Below the pieces are notes generated by a model, which was given only the letters and a program-made list of their open reading frames with translations, was not told where the DNA came from and ran no database searches. A stretch of 11,180 nucleotides of DNA from Alphaproteobacteria bacterium (GTDB lineage Bacteria; Pseudomonadota; Alphaproteobacteria; Geminicoccales; Geminicoccaceae). Each line of letters starts with the position of its first letter. Position 1 is the stretch's first letter. The stretch lies in contig JALSRW010000348.1 in the NCBI GenBank assembly GCA_026984595.1, positions 1 to 11,180 of the forward strand. Reading direction: 5' to 3'. The translations under genes and the position numbers were made by a program. Shown here one piece after another: positions 1 to 6,668 of the stretch.

Positions 1-391
1 TCTCCTCGGGCGTGGTTCCGGCTCCCGGCCGGCAGCGGGCGAGAAACAGGCGGAAGGCGGCGAGATCCTCGTAGCGCTGGGTAATCAGCCGATCGGCGGT
101 GACCGCGAAACCGACCGGTGTCAGCCCCGCTCCTTCGCCCTCCCTGCCGGCCACCACATGGAGAGTCAGGAAGAGCACCCCCTCCTCCTCGTAGGCCCGA
201 CTCGAGGCCTCGATCTCCTCCAGATGCTCGCGGCTGGGCAGCGGCAGCCGCAGCATCCCCGCCAGCGCCCGCCGTTCCGCCTCGTCGGGATCCTGCAGAT
301 CGATCCAGACGGCGTGTTCGGGAAACCGCTCCCCGGCTGCCAGCCGGCGGGCGGTGAGCCGACCATCCTCGACCAGATAGGCTGTGATCAT
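1..391 (-). CDS. corA: CorA-family divalent cation transporter, N-terminal 130 residues (cut by window edge)
   Basis: CorA-family proteins are pentameric inner-membrane channels for Mg2+ or other divalent metals, with a large cytoplasmic N-terminal domain and two C-terminal membrane helices. Reading leftward from the ATG at 391-389, the frame stays open to the edge and gives 130 residues of that cytoplasmic domain. Visible family traits are WIDLQDP at residues 29-35, the PSREHLEEIEASSRAYEE stretch at about 52-69, and a strand reading TPVGFAVTADRLITQRY at 91-107. The start is supported by GGAAGG at 402-397, five bases upstream. The diagnostic GMN motif and membrane helices lie outside the window, so Mg2+, Co2+ or Zn2+ preference (CorA versus ZntB) cannot be decided. 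The gene is divergent from the PcaC-like gene, with about 100 bases between the two starts. The family call is recognition by eye of the N-terminal pattern. Confidence 0.85.
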   Translation of the reverse strand, partial: MITAYLVEDGRLTARRLAAGERFPEHAVWIDLQDPDEAERRALAGMLRLPLPSREHLEEIEASSRAYEEEGVLFLTLHVVAGREGEGAGLTPVGFAVTADRLITQRYEDLAAFRLFLARCRPGAGTTPEE

Positions 392-467
392 CGCCGCCTT
401 CCGTTCGCTGCGGCGGCGCCGACCGGGTGGGCGCTGTGGACAGCCCGGCGGCGACCGCGCTACTTGG

Positions 468-486
468 CGCCGGATCTTATCCGGCG
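468..486. promoter_or_regulatory. Perfect 8-bp inverted repeat abutting the Shine-Dalgarno of the PcaC-like gene
   Basis: CGCCGGAT at 468-475, a CTT spacer at 476-478, and ATCCGGCG at 479-486 form a perfect inverted repeat. Its last base is the first base of the GGAGG at 486-490 that serves the ATG at 496. It could be a DNA operator in the divergent corA/pcaC intergenic region, or an mRNA hairpin limiting ribosome access. A weak promoter-like pair (TGGACA at 437-442 and TACTTG at 461-466, spacing 18) would place the transcript start near the repeat, but the -10 match is poor and I do not list it separately. The repeat is seen directly; the function is inferred. Confidence 0.45.
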
Positions 487-495
487 GAGGAAGGC

Positions 496-885
496 ATGGA
501 CAGGGAACGCTTCGAGAAGGGACTCGCCAAGCGCAAGCAGGTGCTGGGGGCGGAATACGTGGAAAAGGCGCTGGCCGGCGCCGACGGTTTCAGCCGCCCC
601 TGGCAGGAATTTCTCACGGAGTATTGCTGGGGGACGTGCTGGGGCCACGATGTGCTGACGGATCGCGAGCGCAGCATTCTCAATCTCGGCATGCTCGCCG
701 CGCAGGGCCGGATGCACGAATTCGGGCTGCATTTCCGGGGTGCCGTCAGGAACGGCCTGTCGCGGGAGGAGCTGCGAGCCATTCTCCTCCAGATCGCTGT
801 GTATTGCGGTGTGCCCACGGGTGTGGAATGTTTCCGCATCGCACGCGAAGCATTCATCGAGACGGACGGGGACGGAAAGACGTGA
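496..885 (+). CDS. Carboxymuconolactone decarboxylase family protein, PcaC-like, 129 aa
   Basis: The protein resembles 4-carboxymuconolactone decarboxylase (PcaC), the cytoplasmic enzyme that decarboxylates 4-carboxymuconolactone to the beta-ketoadipate enol-lactone in protocatechuate breakdown. Length (129 residues) fits the family. The family pattern is visible throughout: EYCWGTCWG at 42-50, DRERSILNLGMLAAQGR at 56-72, the conserved His79 in LHFRGAVRNG (78-87), and LLQIAVYCGVP at 97-107. It has cysteines at 44, 48, 104 and 112, but not the CxxC redox pair of AhpD-type members. The ATG at 496 has GGAGG five bases upstream; an earlier in-frame GTG at 427 would lie in the intergenic region and lacks family sequence. 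No other pca genes are nearby. Instead the stop overlaps the GTG start of an RND adaptor (GTGA), so the enzyme is probably co-expressed with an efflux pump and may act on another substrate. The family call is strong; the exact reaction is uncertain. Confidence 0.85.
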   Translation: MDRERFEKGLAKRKQVLGAEYVEKALAGADGFSRPWQEFLTEYCWGTCWGHDVLTDRERSILNLGMLAAQGRMHEFGLHFRGAVRNGLSREELRAILLQIAVYCGVPTGVECFRIAREAFIETDGDGKT

Positions 886-2093
886 AAATAGCTCACAACC
901 GATTGCAATCGGGGAGGTTTTCGAGCACGGGCCGGCAGCGGACGCCCGGTTCGCCGCCCGCGACGGCGGAGCGGCGGCCGGCCCGCCGGCCGTTCGGACT
1001 ACTCGCCGCTGCCCTGACCCTGCTGCTCGGTCTCGCCGGCTGCGAGAAGAAGGAGCCCGAAAAGGTCGAGACGGTGCGGCCGGTACGGGCGATCGAGGTG
1101 GGACCGAGCGGTTCTCTCGGGCAGCGGGCGCTCAGCGGACGGGCCAAGGCGGCCCGCGAGGTCACCCTCGCCTTTCGCGTCGGCGGCACGGTGCTGGAGC
1201 GTTTCGTCGATGTGGGTGACCGGGTCGAGAAGGGCGACCTCGTGGCCCAGCTCGACCCCGCCCCCTATCAGGCCGAAGTCGACCGGATCCGCGCCCAGCT
1301 CGCGCGTGCCCAGGCGACCCTGGTCAATGCCGAGCAGCAATACGCGCGGGTGATGGCACTGGTGAAGAAGGGGCATTACTCGAAGGCCAAGGGCGACCGC
1401 CAGAAGGCCGACCGCGACATCGCCCGGGCCGAGGTGCAGGCCTACGAGGCCGCACTCACCAAGGCCGAGCTCGAGCTTTCCTATACTCGTCTGCCGGCAC
1501 CCTTCCCGGGTCGGGTGGTGGCCACATATGTCGAGCGCTTCGAGGACGTGCGGGCGCAGGACCCGATCGTACGCATCCTCGACACCACCCAGATCGAGTT
1601 CGTCGTCGACGTTCCCGACAGCCTGATCGCCTATGTGCCGTTCCTCGAAGAAGCGGCGGTGGTCTTCGATTCCTTCCCCGACGTCGAGCTCACGGCCACC
1701 GTCAAGGAGATCGGTACGGAAGCCTCGCCCACCACCGGCACCTACCCCGTGACGCTGATCATGGACCAGCCCGAGGATGTCCAGATCCTTCCGGGCATGA
1801 CGGGGCGGGCGGTGGCCCGGAAGATGCGCGACATCGACCTCGAGGAGCGGCTGCTGGTACCGCCCTCGGCCATCTTCACCGACGATGCCGATATCACGCG
1901 CAAGCTCGTCTGGGTGGTCGACCCCGATGCCGGTACCGTCGCCGAGCGGGAGGTCGCACTGGGCAAGGTGACCGCTGCCGGGGTCACCGTCACCGACGGC
2001 CTCCGGCCCGGGGAATGGGTGGTGGTCGCCGGGGTCCATTCCCTGAAGCCGGGGCAGAAGGTCCGCATCGAGGAAGCGAGCGGGGAAGGCTGA
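882..2093 (+). CDS. RND efflux periplasmic adaptor, lipoprotein (membrane fusion protein), 403 aa
   Basis: Membrane fusion protein of an RND tripartite pump, bridging the inner-membrane permease to an outer-membrane channel in the periplasm. A hydrophobic stretch at residues 38-53 ends in a lipobox LAGC with Cys54, predicting signal peptidase II processing and lipid anchoring. After it come a lipoyl-like half-barrel (GGTVLERFVDVGDRVEKGD, about 103-121), a helical hairpin rich in Ala, Lys and Glu (about 131-198), the returning half (YTRLPAPFPGRVV, 201-213), then beta-barrel and membrane-proximal domains. The start is GTG at 882, overlapping the upstream TGA, with GGAAAG just before it. It leaves an unusually long 53-residue stretch before the lipidated Cys. 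TTG at 903 is an alternative start; no in-frame ATG lies between 882 and the lipobox. The frame is also open upstream but antisense to corA and out of frame with the PcaC-like gene, so that part is not coding. The stop overlaps the permease ATG by one base. Confidence 0.9.
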   Translation: MKIAHNRLQSGRFSSTGRQRTPGSPPATAERRPARRPFGLLAAALTLLLGLAGCEKKEPEKVETVRPVRAIEVGPSGSLGQRALSGRAKAAREVTLAFRVGGTVLERFVDVGDRVEKGDLVAQLDPAPYQAEVDRIRAQLARAQATLVNAEQQYARVMALVKKGHYSKAKGDRQKADRDIARAEVQAYEAALTKAELELSYTRLPAPFPGRVVATYVERFEDVRAQDPIVRILDTTQIEFVVDVPDSLIAYVPFLEEAAVVFDSFPDVELTATVKEIGTEASPTTGTYPVTLIMDQPEDVQILPGMTGRAVARKMRDIDLEERLLVPPSAIFTDDADITRKLVWVVDPDAGTVAEREVALGKVTAAGVTVTDGLRPGEWVVVAGVHSLKPGQKVRIEEASGEG

Positions 2094-5000
2094 TGGCGCT
2101 GGCGGCTTTTTCGGTTCGGCGCGCGGTTTTCACGCGCTTCGCCATCCTCCTCTTCGCGGTCGCCGGATTCGGCGCCTATTTCGGTCTCGGCCAGCTCGAG
2201 GACCCGGAATTCACCGTCAAGAGCGCGGTGATCGTCACGCCCTATCCGCTGGCCTCGCCGGAGCAGGTCGAGCAGGAAGTGACGGATCCGATCGAGCTCG
2301 AGCTCCAGAAGCTGTCGGAAGTCGAACACATCGAATCCTACAGCAGCCCCGGCCTGTCGCGCATCAAGGTGCAGATCCGGCCGCAGTTCCTGGCCGATCA
2401 GCTTCCACAGGTGTGGGACAAGCTCCGGGCCAAGGTCCGCAATATCGAGTCCCGGCTGCCGCCCGGGGCCGGCCGCCCCGAGATCAACGACGAGTTCGGT
2501 GATGTCTACGGCCATCTCGTGGCCCTCGTCAGCGACGGTTTCCCGCCGGCCGAGATGGAGCGCTACGCGAAGGAGATCAAACAGGAGCTGAGCCTGGTCG
2601 AAGGCGTGGCCAAGGTCGCTCTGTGGGGCGTGCAGGAGCGGCGGGTCTACATCGACACCATCCAGAGCCGGCTCGATCAGCTCGGCATTTCCGAAAACAC
2701 CATCGCCCGTGCCCTGCAGGCCCAGAACGCGATCGTCGACGCCGGCTGGGTGGATGTCGTCGACCGCCGCATTCCGATCATCCCCTCGGGCGAGTTCCGC
2801 TCGCCCCGGGAGATCGGCGAACTGCCGATCCGCCCCAGTGCCGGCGACGTGCTGCGCAATCCCGACGTCCGGCTCGACGATGCCGACAATGTGCTCGCCA
2901 TCCGGGACATCGGCCGGGTCCATGCCGGCTACGTCGAGCCGCCGGTAACCCTGATGCGCTTCAACGGTCGGCCGGCCATCACCATCGCCATCAGCAACCG
3001 TCCCGGCGTCAACATCGTCGAGATGGGCGCGCGCATCGACCGCAAGCTCGAGGAGCTGCAGGCGAAGATGCCGATCGGCATCGAGCTCGAGAAAGTCCAC
3101 TGGCAGTCGAGCATCGTCGACGAGGCGGTCTCCGCCTTCCTCGTCAATTTCCTCGAGGCGGTGGTCATCGTGGTGGGCGTGCTCACCCTGGCCATGGGCT
3201 GGCGGATGGGAGTGGTCATCGGCAGCGCCCTGGTGGTCACGGTCCTCGTCACCTTCCTGGTGATGAAGATGGCCGACATCGATTTGCAGCGCATGTCCCT
3301 GGGGGCGCTGGTCATCGCACTCGGCATGATGGTCGACAATGCGATCGTCGTGGCCGACGGCTACGTGGCCCGGGTACGTCGCGGCATGGCCAGGGAGGCC
3401 GCCGCCATCGAGGCCGCCGACCAGCCGGCGATGCCGCTCCTCGGCGCCACCATCATCGCCGTCATGGCCTTCTATCCGATCTTCGCCTCCGACGAGAGTG
3501 CCGGCGAATACACCCAGACCCTGTTCACCGTGGTCGCCATCTCGCTGCTGGCGAGCTGGCTGGTCTCGGTCACCCTCACACCGCTGCAGTGCGTGAGCCT
3601 GCTGCGGACCGTCGGCGACCAGGCCGAGGGCGACGCCTACGGCGGGCGGTTCTACCGGATGTTCCGGCGGTTTCTCGAAACCGCCATCCGTTTCCGTCTG
3701 CTCACCATCGCCGCGGTCATCGGCGTGCTGGTGGCCAGCACCGGCGCCTCCCGGTTCGTCGACAGCCTGTTCTTCCCCGACTCGGCAATGACCAAGTTCA
3801 TGATCGACTTCTGGGCGCCGCAGGGCACACGGATCGAACACACCAGTGCCAGGCTGCGGGAAATCGAGGAGCGGCTGCTCGCGGACGAGCGGGTGGACAG
3901 TGTGGCGACCTTCGTCGGTGCCGGGCCGCCCCGCTTCTATCTGCCGGTCGAGCCGGAGGCCAACAATCCGGCCTATGGGCAGCTCGTGGTGAACATGAAG
4001 GATTATCGCCAGATCGACGGGCTGGCGGACGAGCTGCAGCCCTGGTTCGCCGAACGGTTCCCGGACGCCGAGGTTTTCGTCCGCAAGTTCACGTCCGGTC
4101 CCGGCAGTACCTGGAAGTTCCAGGTACGGATCAGCGGTCCCGCTTCCGCGACCGGCGACGATCTGCGGCGGGAGGCCGACAAGCTGCTCGCGGTGCTGCG
4201 CGAAAGCCCGGTGATCGGTCCGATGGAGACCGACTGGCGGCAGCGCATCCTGCGCATCGTGCCGGCCTTCGACGCGACGCGGGCGCGCTGGAGCGGAGTG
4301 ACGCGTCCGGATGTCGCCGACACCATCAAGCGGGCCTTCGACGGTACGATCGTCGGGCTCTACCGGGAGAAGGAAGATCTCATTCCCATCGTGCTCCGCT
4401 ACGGCGCCGATTTCCGCAACCGCATCGGCGGTCTCGACGTTCTTCCCGTGAAGCCCGAGGCGGGCCTCAAGAACGTGCCGCTCGGTCAGGTGATCCGTGA
4501 CCTGGAGACCGATCTCATCGATCCCATCATCCATCGCTACGACCGTCTGCGGACGATCACGGTCCGCGCCAATCCGCAGCTCGGGGTGACCCTGCCGACC
4601 CTGCAGGCGAGCATCGCCGAGGGACTCGCGAAGCTGCAGCTCTCGCCCGGATACCGCTGGGAATGGGGCGGCGAGGCGGAGGCCAGTGCCAAGGCGCAGA
4701 AATCGCTGCTGCCGGGGGCACTGCCGGCGGCTGCGGTGATGCTGCTCGTGATGTTCGCCCTGTTCAACGACCTGCGCGCCGTGCTCAGCATCGTGCTGGT
4801 GGTGCCCTTCGCGGCGATCGGGGTGATCCTGGGCCTGGCCCTGACCGGCGTTCCCTTCGGCTTCGTGGCGCTGCTCGGGGCGATGAGCCTGTCCGGCATG
4901 ATGATCAAGAACGGCATCGTGCTGCTCGATCAGATCGCCATCAATCGCGAGGAGGGGATGAGCCACTACGAGGCGGTGATCGACGCCGCCCTGTCGCGGC

Positions 5001-5227
5001 TGCGACCGGTGATCCTGGCGGCCGCGACCACCGTGCTCGGGGTCGTCCCGCTGCTGCAGGACGTGTTCTGGATCGGGCTCGCGGTGGTGATCATGGTCGG
5101 CCTGGCCGTGGGTACGGTACTGACCATGATCGTCCTGCCGGTGATCTATGCCGCCCTCAACCGGATCCGGCGCGAGCCGGCGGCCGCCGCGGCGTCGCCG
5201 GCCGGGGCCGGGACGGCGCCCGGCTAG
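2093..5227 (+). CDS. RND multidrug efflux permease, AcrB/HAE-1-like, 1044 aa
   Basis: Inner-membrane proton-driven permease of a tripartite efflux pump; length (1044) matches AcrB-type proteins. The N-terminus (MALAAFSVRRAVFTRF, then a hydrophobic helix to about residue 31) is typical, followed by a porter-domain start with DPEFTVKSAVIVTPYPLAS. TM4 carries ALGMMVDNAIVV, with Asp415-Asn416 where AcrB has the Asp407-Asp408 proton-relay pair. TM10 carries SGMMIKNGIVLLDQ with Lys939, matching AcrB Lys940. Four C-terminal helices follow, ending in an Ala/Pro/Gly-rich tail. The ATG at 2093 overlaps the adaptor stop (TGATG) and has GGGGAAGG at 2082-2089; the frame extends upstream to 2015 inside the adaptor gene, but without coding character. 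Substrate cannot be predicted. The Asn at the second relay position occurs in many RND proteins as far as I recall, so it need not mean loss of function. The stop TAG shares CTAG with the convergent minus-strand gene. Confidence 0.95.
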   Translation: MALAAFSVRRAVFTRFAILLFAVAGFGAYFGLGQLEDPEFTVKSAVIVTPYPLASPEQVEQEVTDPIELELQKLSEVEHIESYSSPGLSRIKVQIRPQFLADQLPQVWDKLRAKVRNIESRLPPGAGRPEINDEFGDVYGHLVALVSDGFPPAEMERYAKEIKQELSLVEGVAKVALWGVQERRVYIDTIQSRLDQLGISENTIARALQAQNAIVDAGWVDVVDRRIPIIPSGEFRSPREIGELPIRPSAGDVLRNPDVRLDDADNVLAIRDIGRVHAGYVEPPVTLMRFNGRPAITIAISNRPGVNIVEMGARIDRKLEELQAKMPIGIELEKVHWQSSIVDEAVSAFLVNFLEAVVIVVGVLTLAMGWRMGVVIGSALVVTVLVTFLVMKMADIDLQRMSLGALVIALGMMVDNAIVVADGYVARVRRGMAREAAAIEAADQPAMPLLGATIIAVMAFYPIFASDESAGEYTQTLFTVVAISLLASWLVSVTLTPLQCVSLLRTVGDQAEGDAYGGRFYRMFRRFLETAIRFRLLTIAAVIGVLVASTGASRFVDSLFFPDSAMTKFMIDFWAPQGTRIEHTSARLREIEERLLADERVDSVATFVGAGPPRFYLPVEPEANNPAYGQLVVNMKDYRQIDGLADELQPWFAERFPDAEVFVRKFTSGPGSTWKFQVRISGPASATGDDLRREADKLLAVLRESPVIGPMETDWRQRILRIVPAFDATRARWSGVTRPDVADTIKRAFDGTIVGLYREKEDLIPIVLRYGADFRNRIGGLDVLPVKPEAGLKNVPLGQVIRDLETDLIDPIIHRYDRLRTITVRANPQLGVTLPTLQASIAEGLAKLQLSPGYRWEWGGEAEASAKAQKSLLPGALPAAAVMLLVMFALFNDLRAVLSIVLVVPFAAIGVILGLALTGVPFGFVALLGAMSLSGMMIKNGIVLLDQIAINREEGMSHYEAVIDAALSRLRPVILAAATTVLGVVPLLQDVFWIGLAVVIMVGLAVGTVLTMIVLPVIYAALNRIRREPAAAAASPAGAGTAPG

Positions 5228-5239
5228 GCCGCCGCGGCC
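5207..5239. other. Two small GC hairpins flanking a convergent CTAG stop overlap
   Basis: GCCGGG at 5207-5212 pairs with CCCGGC at 5219-5224, and GGCCGC at 5227-5232 pairs with GCGGCC at 5234-5239. Between them lies the CTAG (5224-5227) that supplies the stops of both convergent genes. There is no T-run on either side, so this is not a canonical intrinsic terminator. In sequence this GC-rich, short palindromes are expected by chance, and any termination role is speculative. There is no intergenic space here, so termination for either gene must occur within the other's coding region. Confidence 0.25.
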
Positions 5240-6459
5240 CGGCTCTTGCCGTCGCCGCCCGTGAAGGCGCTGACGATGCGATCGAGGCCGGCGAACAGCA
5301 GCTCGACTCCGTAGCCGGCCAGAAAGGCCAGTGCCAGCGGCTGGATCGCGGCCAGTCCCGTCAGGGATTCGGGATCGAAGAACCAGCCCACGGTGATGCC
5401 GGCCAGCATGCCGAGCGGCCAGCGCAGGCTGTAGCGGAGATTGTCGGCCGGCGAATAGGTCACCGCCGCCATTTCCCGGCTCAGGGTGCGGAGGATGAAG
5501 GCCAGCGCGCCGACCAGGCCGTAGAGCAACGGCAGCACGTACTGATTGAAGGTCGAGAGTGCCGAGCGCGAGGCCAGGAGGGTCAGATTGTCGGCATAGC
5601 GCCGGCGCGGGTCGGCAGCGGCGGCTGTCTCCTTCCCGGTCGTCGTCGCACGCTCGCGGGAGGCGGTCAGGATCCGCAGCGGATCCTCTTCGCCGGTGAA
5701 GATGTCCCAGCCCTGGAGCAGGATCTGGCTGCTGGCCAGCATGTTGGTGGCCGCTTCCAGCAGGCGCTCGCTGCGGGCGATCTCGACCTCGAGCTCCTGC
5801 TGCTGGCGGGAAAGCTCGGTCACCCGTCTTCTCGCCGGCAGCAGAACCTCCTCGGGACGATCCGCCGACATCAGCGCGATGAGCCGGCCGCTTTCCTCCT
5901 CGAGATCGACCTCCACCGCCCGCAACCGTCCCTGCAGACGCGCGAGGGTGTCCATCTGGGTGCTCACGTCACCCTGCAGGGTGTCGATCTGGGTGGCGAA
6001 ATTGTTGCCGATCAGCCAGTAGATCTGGGCCAGCAGCAGCAACAGGAGAACGCCCAGAGTGGCGCGCCGGTAGCGCTGTACCACCCTGCGGGTCCTGTCG
6101 TGGCTGCTGCCGCCGTATTCGGTGGAAGCCTTGATCGAGGCCACGGTGACCGGGCGGACCGCGCGGGCGAGCTTGTTGAGGGCGGTCCAGAAACGTGCCT
6201 CCTCGGCCGGCGACCATCGCCCCTGTTCGTGGGCGCTGCGGGTCTCGGCGAGGTTCTTCATCACCTCCTCCTCGACCGGGACACCGGACCGGCTGGCATA
6301 CCAGATCAGGATCTGCGCATCCTCCATCGAGCCCGCCAGCATCGCCTGCCGGCTGCGGTCGCCGGCCGGTGGCGAGGCGGCCTCGTCGTCCCGCGGCGCC
6401 GGCTCGAAGCCGGCGGCCGGGGCCGTCTCGGCGAGCCCGGCCTGTGCCTGTCTGGTCAT
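5224..6459 (-). CDS. Uncharacterised membrane protein with four predicted TM segments and an extracytoplasmic helical region, 411 aa
   Basis: I do not recognise the family. Residues 1-40 are a disordered Ala/Pro-rich leader. Residues 45-112 form a soluble segment with charged and aromatic positions (EDAQILIWYAS, EEARFWTALNKLARAVRPVTVASIKA) that looks like a conserved cytoplasmic domain. A basic stretch (RRVVQRYRR, 124-132) precedes a strong first membrane helix at about 133-151. Residues 155-245 are heptad-like and rich in Leu, Gln, Arg and Glu, suggesting a coiled coil outside the membrane. Three further hydrophobic segments follow at about 307-323, 347-361 and 369-391, the last reading LAFLAGYGVELLFAGLDRIV. 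The start at 6459 was chosen because GGAGG lies seven bases upstream; an earlier ATG at 6513 has no such site. It is a lone minus-strand gene: its stop shares CTAG with the RND permease, and it is divergent from the liv operon. No catalytic motif is visible. A structural, sensory or membrane-stress role is possible but unsupported. Confidence 0.8.
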   Translation of the reverse strand: MTRQAQAGLAETAPAAGFEPAPRDDEAASPPAGDRSRQAMLAGSMEDAQILIWYASRSGVPVEEEVMKNLAETRSAHEQGRWSPAEEARFWTALNKLARAVRPVTVASIKASTEYGGSSHDRTRRVVQRYRRATLGVLLLLLLAQIYWLIGNNFATQIDTLQGDVSTQMDTLARLQGRLRAVEVDLEEESGRLIALMSADRPEEVLLPARRRVTELSRQQQELEVEIARSERLLEAATNMLASSQILLQGWDIFTGEEDPLRILTASRERATTTGKETAAAADPRRRYADNLTLLASRSALSTFNQYVLPLLYGLVGALAFILRTLSREMAAVTYSPADNLRYSLRWPLGMLAGITVGWFFDPESLTGLAAIQPLALAFLAGYGVELLFAGLDRIVSAFTGGDGKSRAAAA

Positions 6460-6473
6460 CTCCCCGCCTCCCC
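6460..6473 (-). promoter_or_regulatory. Strong ribosome binding site deciding the start of the 411-aa membrane protein
   Basis: On the minus strand, GGGGAGG at 6473-6467 is followed by CGGGGAG and then ATG at 6459-6457. This puts the GGAGG core seven bases from the start and makes the ATG at 6459 clearly better supported than the in-frame ATGs at 6513 and 6495. Confidence 0.7.
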
Positions 6474-6587
6474 GACCGGATCGCGGCAGTTCCATCCGCG
6501 CGCTCGTTCCCATTGTGGAAGCTTATGACACAGGTTTCCCGGTCCCACCAAGTTCTTCTACCTCTGCGTTCCGCGCCGCTGCACCTA

Positions 6588-6618
6588 TGGACAGGATTTG
6601 CGGATTTGTATATGCAAA
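6588..6618 (+). promoter_or_regulatory. Possible promoter and operator upstream of the liv operon
   Basis: This is the only clearly AT-rich patch I noticed in the divergent region between the 411-aa protein gene and the liv binding protein gene. TGGACA at 6588-6593 matches five of six bases of a sigma-70 -35 box; TATATG at 6609-6614 matches four of six of a -10 box, with a short 15-base spacer (TATGCA at 6611-6616 gives 17). The same bases lie in a near-perfect palindrome, TTTGTATATGCAAA at 6605-6618, with a single mismatched pair, which could be an operator overlapping the promoter. A transcript starting just downstream would have a leader of about 45-50 bases. Weak matches; the function is inferred. 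Confidence 0.35.
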
Positions 6619-6668
6619 ACGGGCGACGTCCGGCGCATCGGCAACAAGTGCCAGAAAGGAGACGAGGG

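Noticed and set aside
158..658. Plus-strand frames (118-357, 158-658) across the left edge, and a minus frame 166-366.
   Set aside because: The real gene is the minus-strand CorA-like frame starting at 391, which matches a known family over its full visible length; the others are Arg/Pro-rich shadows.
384..881. Upstream extension of the adaptor frame, suggesting a fusion protein of 569 residues.
   Set aside because: This stretch overlaps the PcaC-like gene in another frame and part of the corA start. The lipoprotein signal is far downstream, so the open frame is a GC effect.
2623..4500. A plus-strand 625-codon frame inside the permease gene.
   Set aside because: Its Arg/Gly/His-rich low-complexity translation is a frame shadow of the RND permease, which has recognisable motifs throughout.
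1742..4966. A minus-strand open frame of 1074 codons opposite the RND adaptor and permease genes.
   Set aside because: It is exactly antisense to a clear RND permease, is rich in His, Asp, Arg and Gly as expected from GC-rich shadow frames, shows no domain or membrane helix, and has no fitting start site. Long antisense frames are routine at this GC content.
4663..6528. A plus-strand 621-codon frame that runs from inside the permease across the 411-aa gene.
   Set aside because: It lies out of frame in the permease and antisense to the membrane protein gene, which has a strong ribosome binding site and coherent membrane segments; the plus frame has neither.
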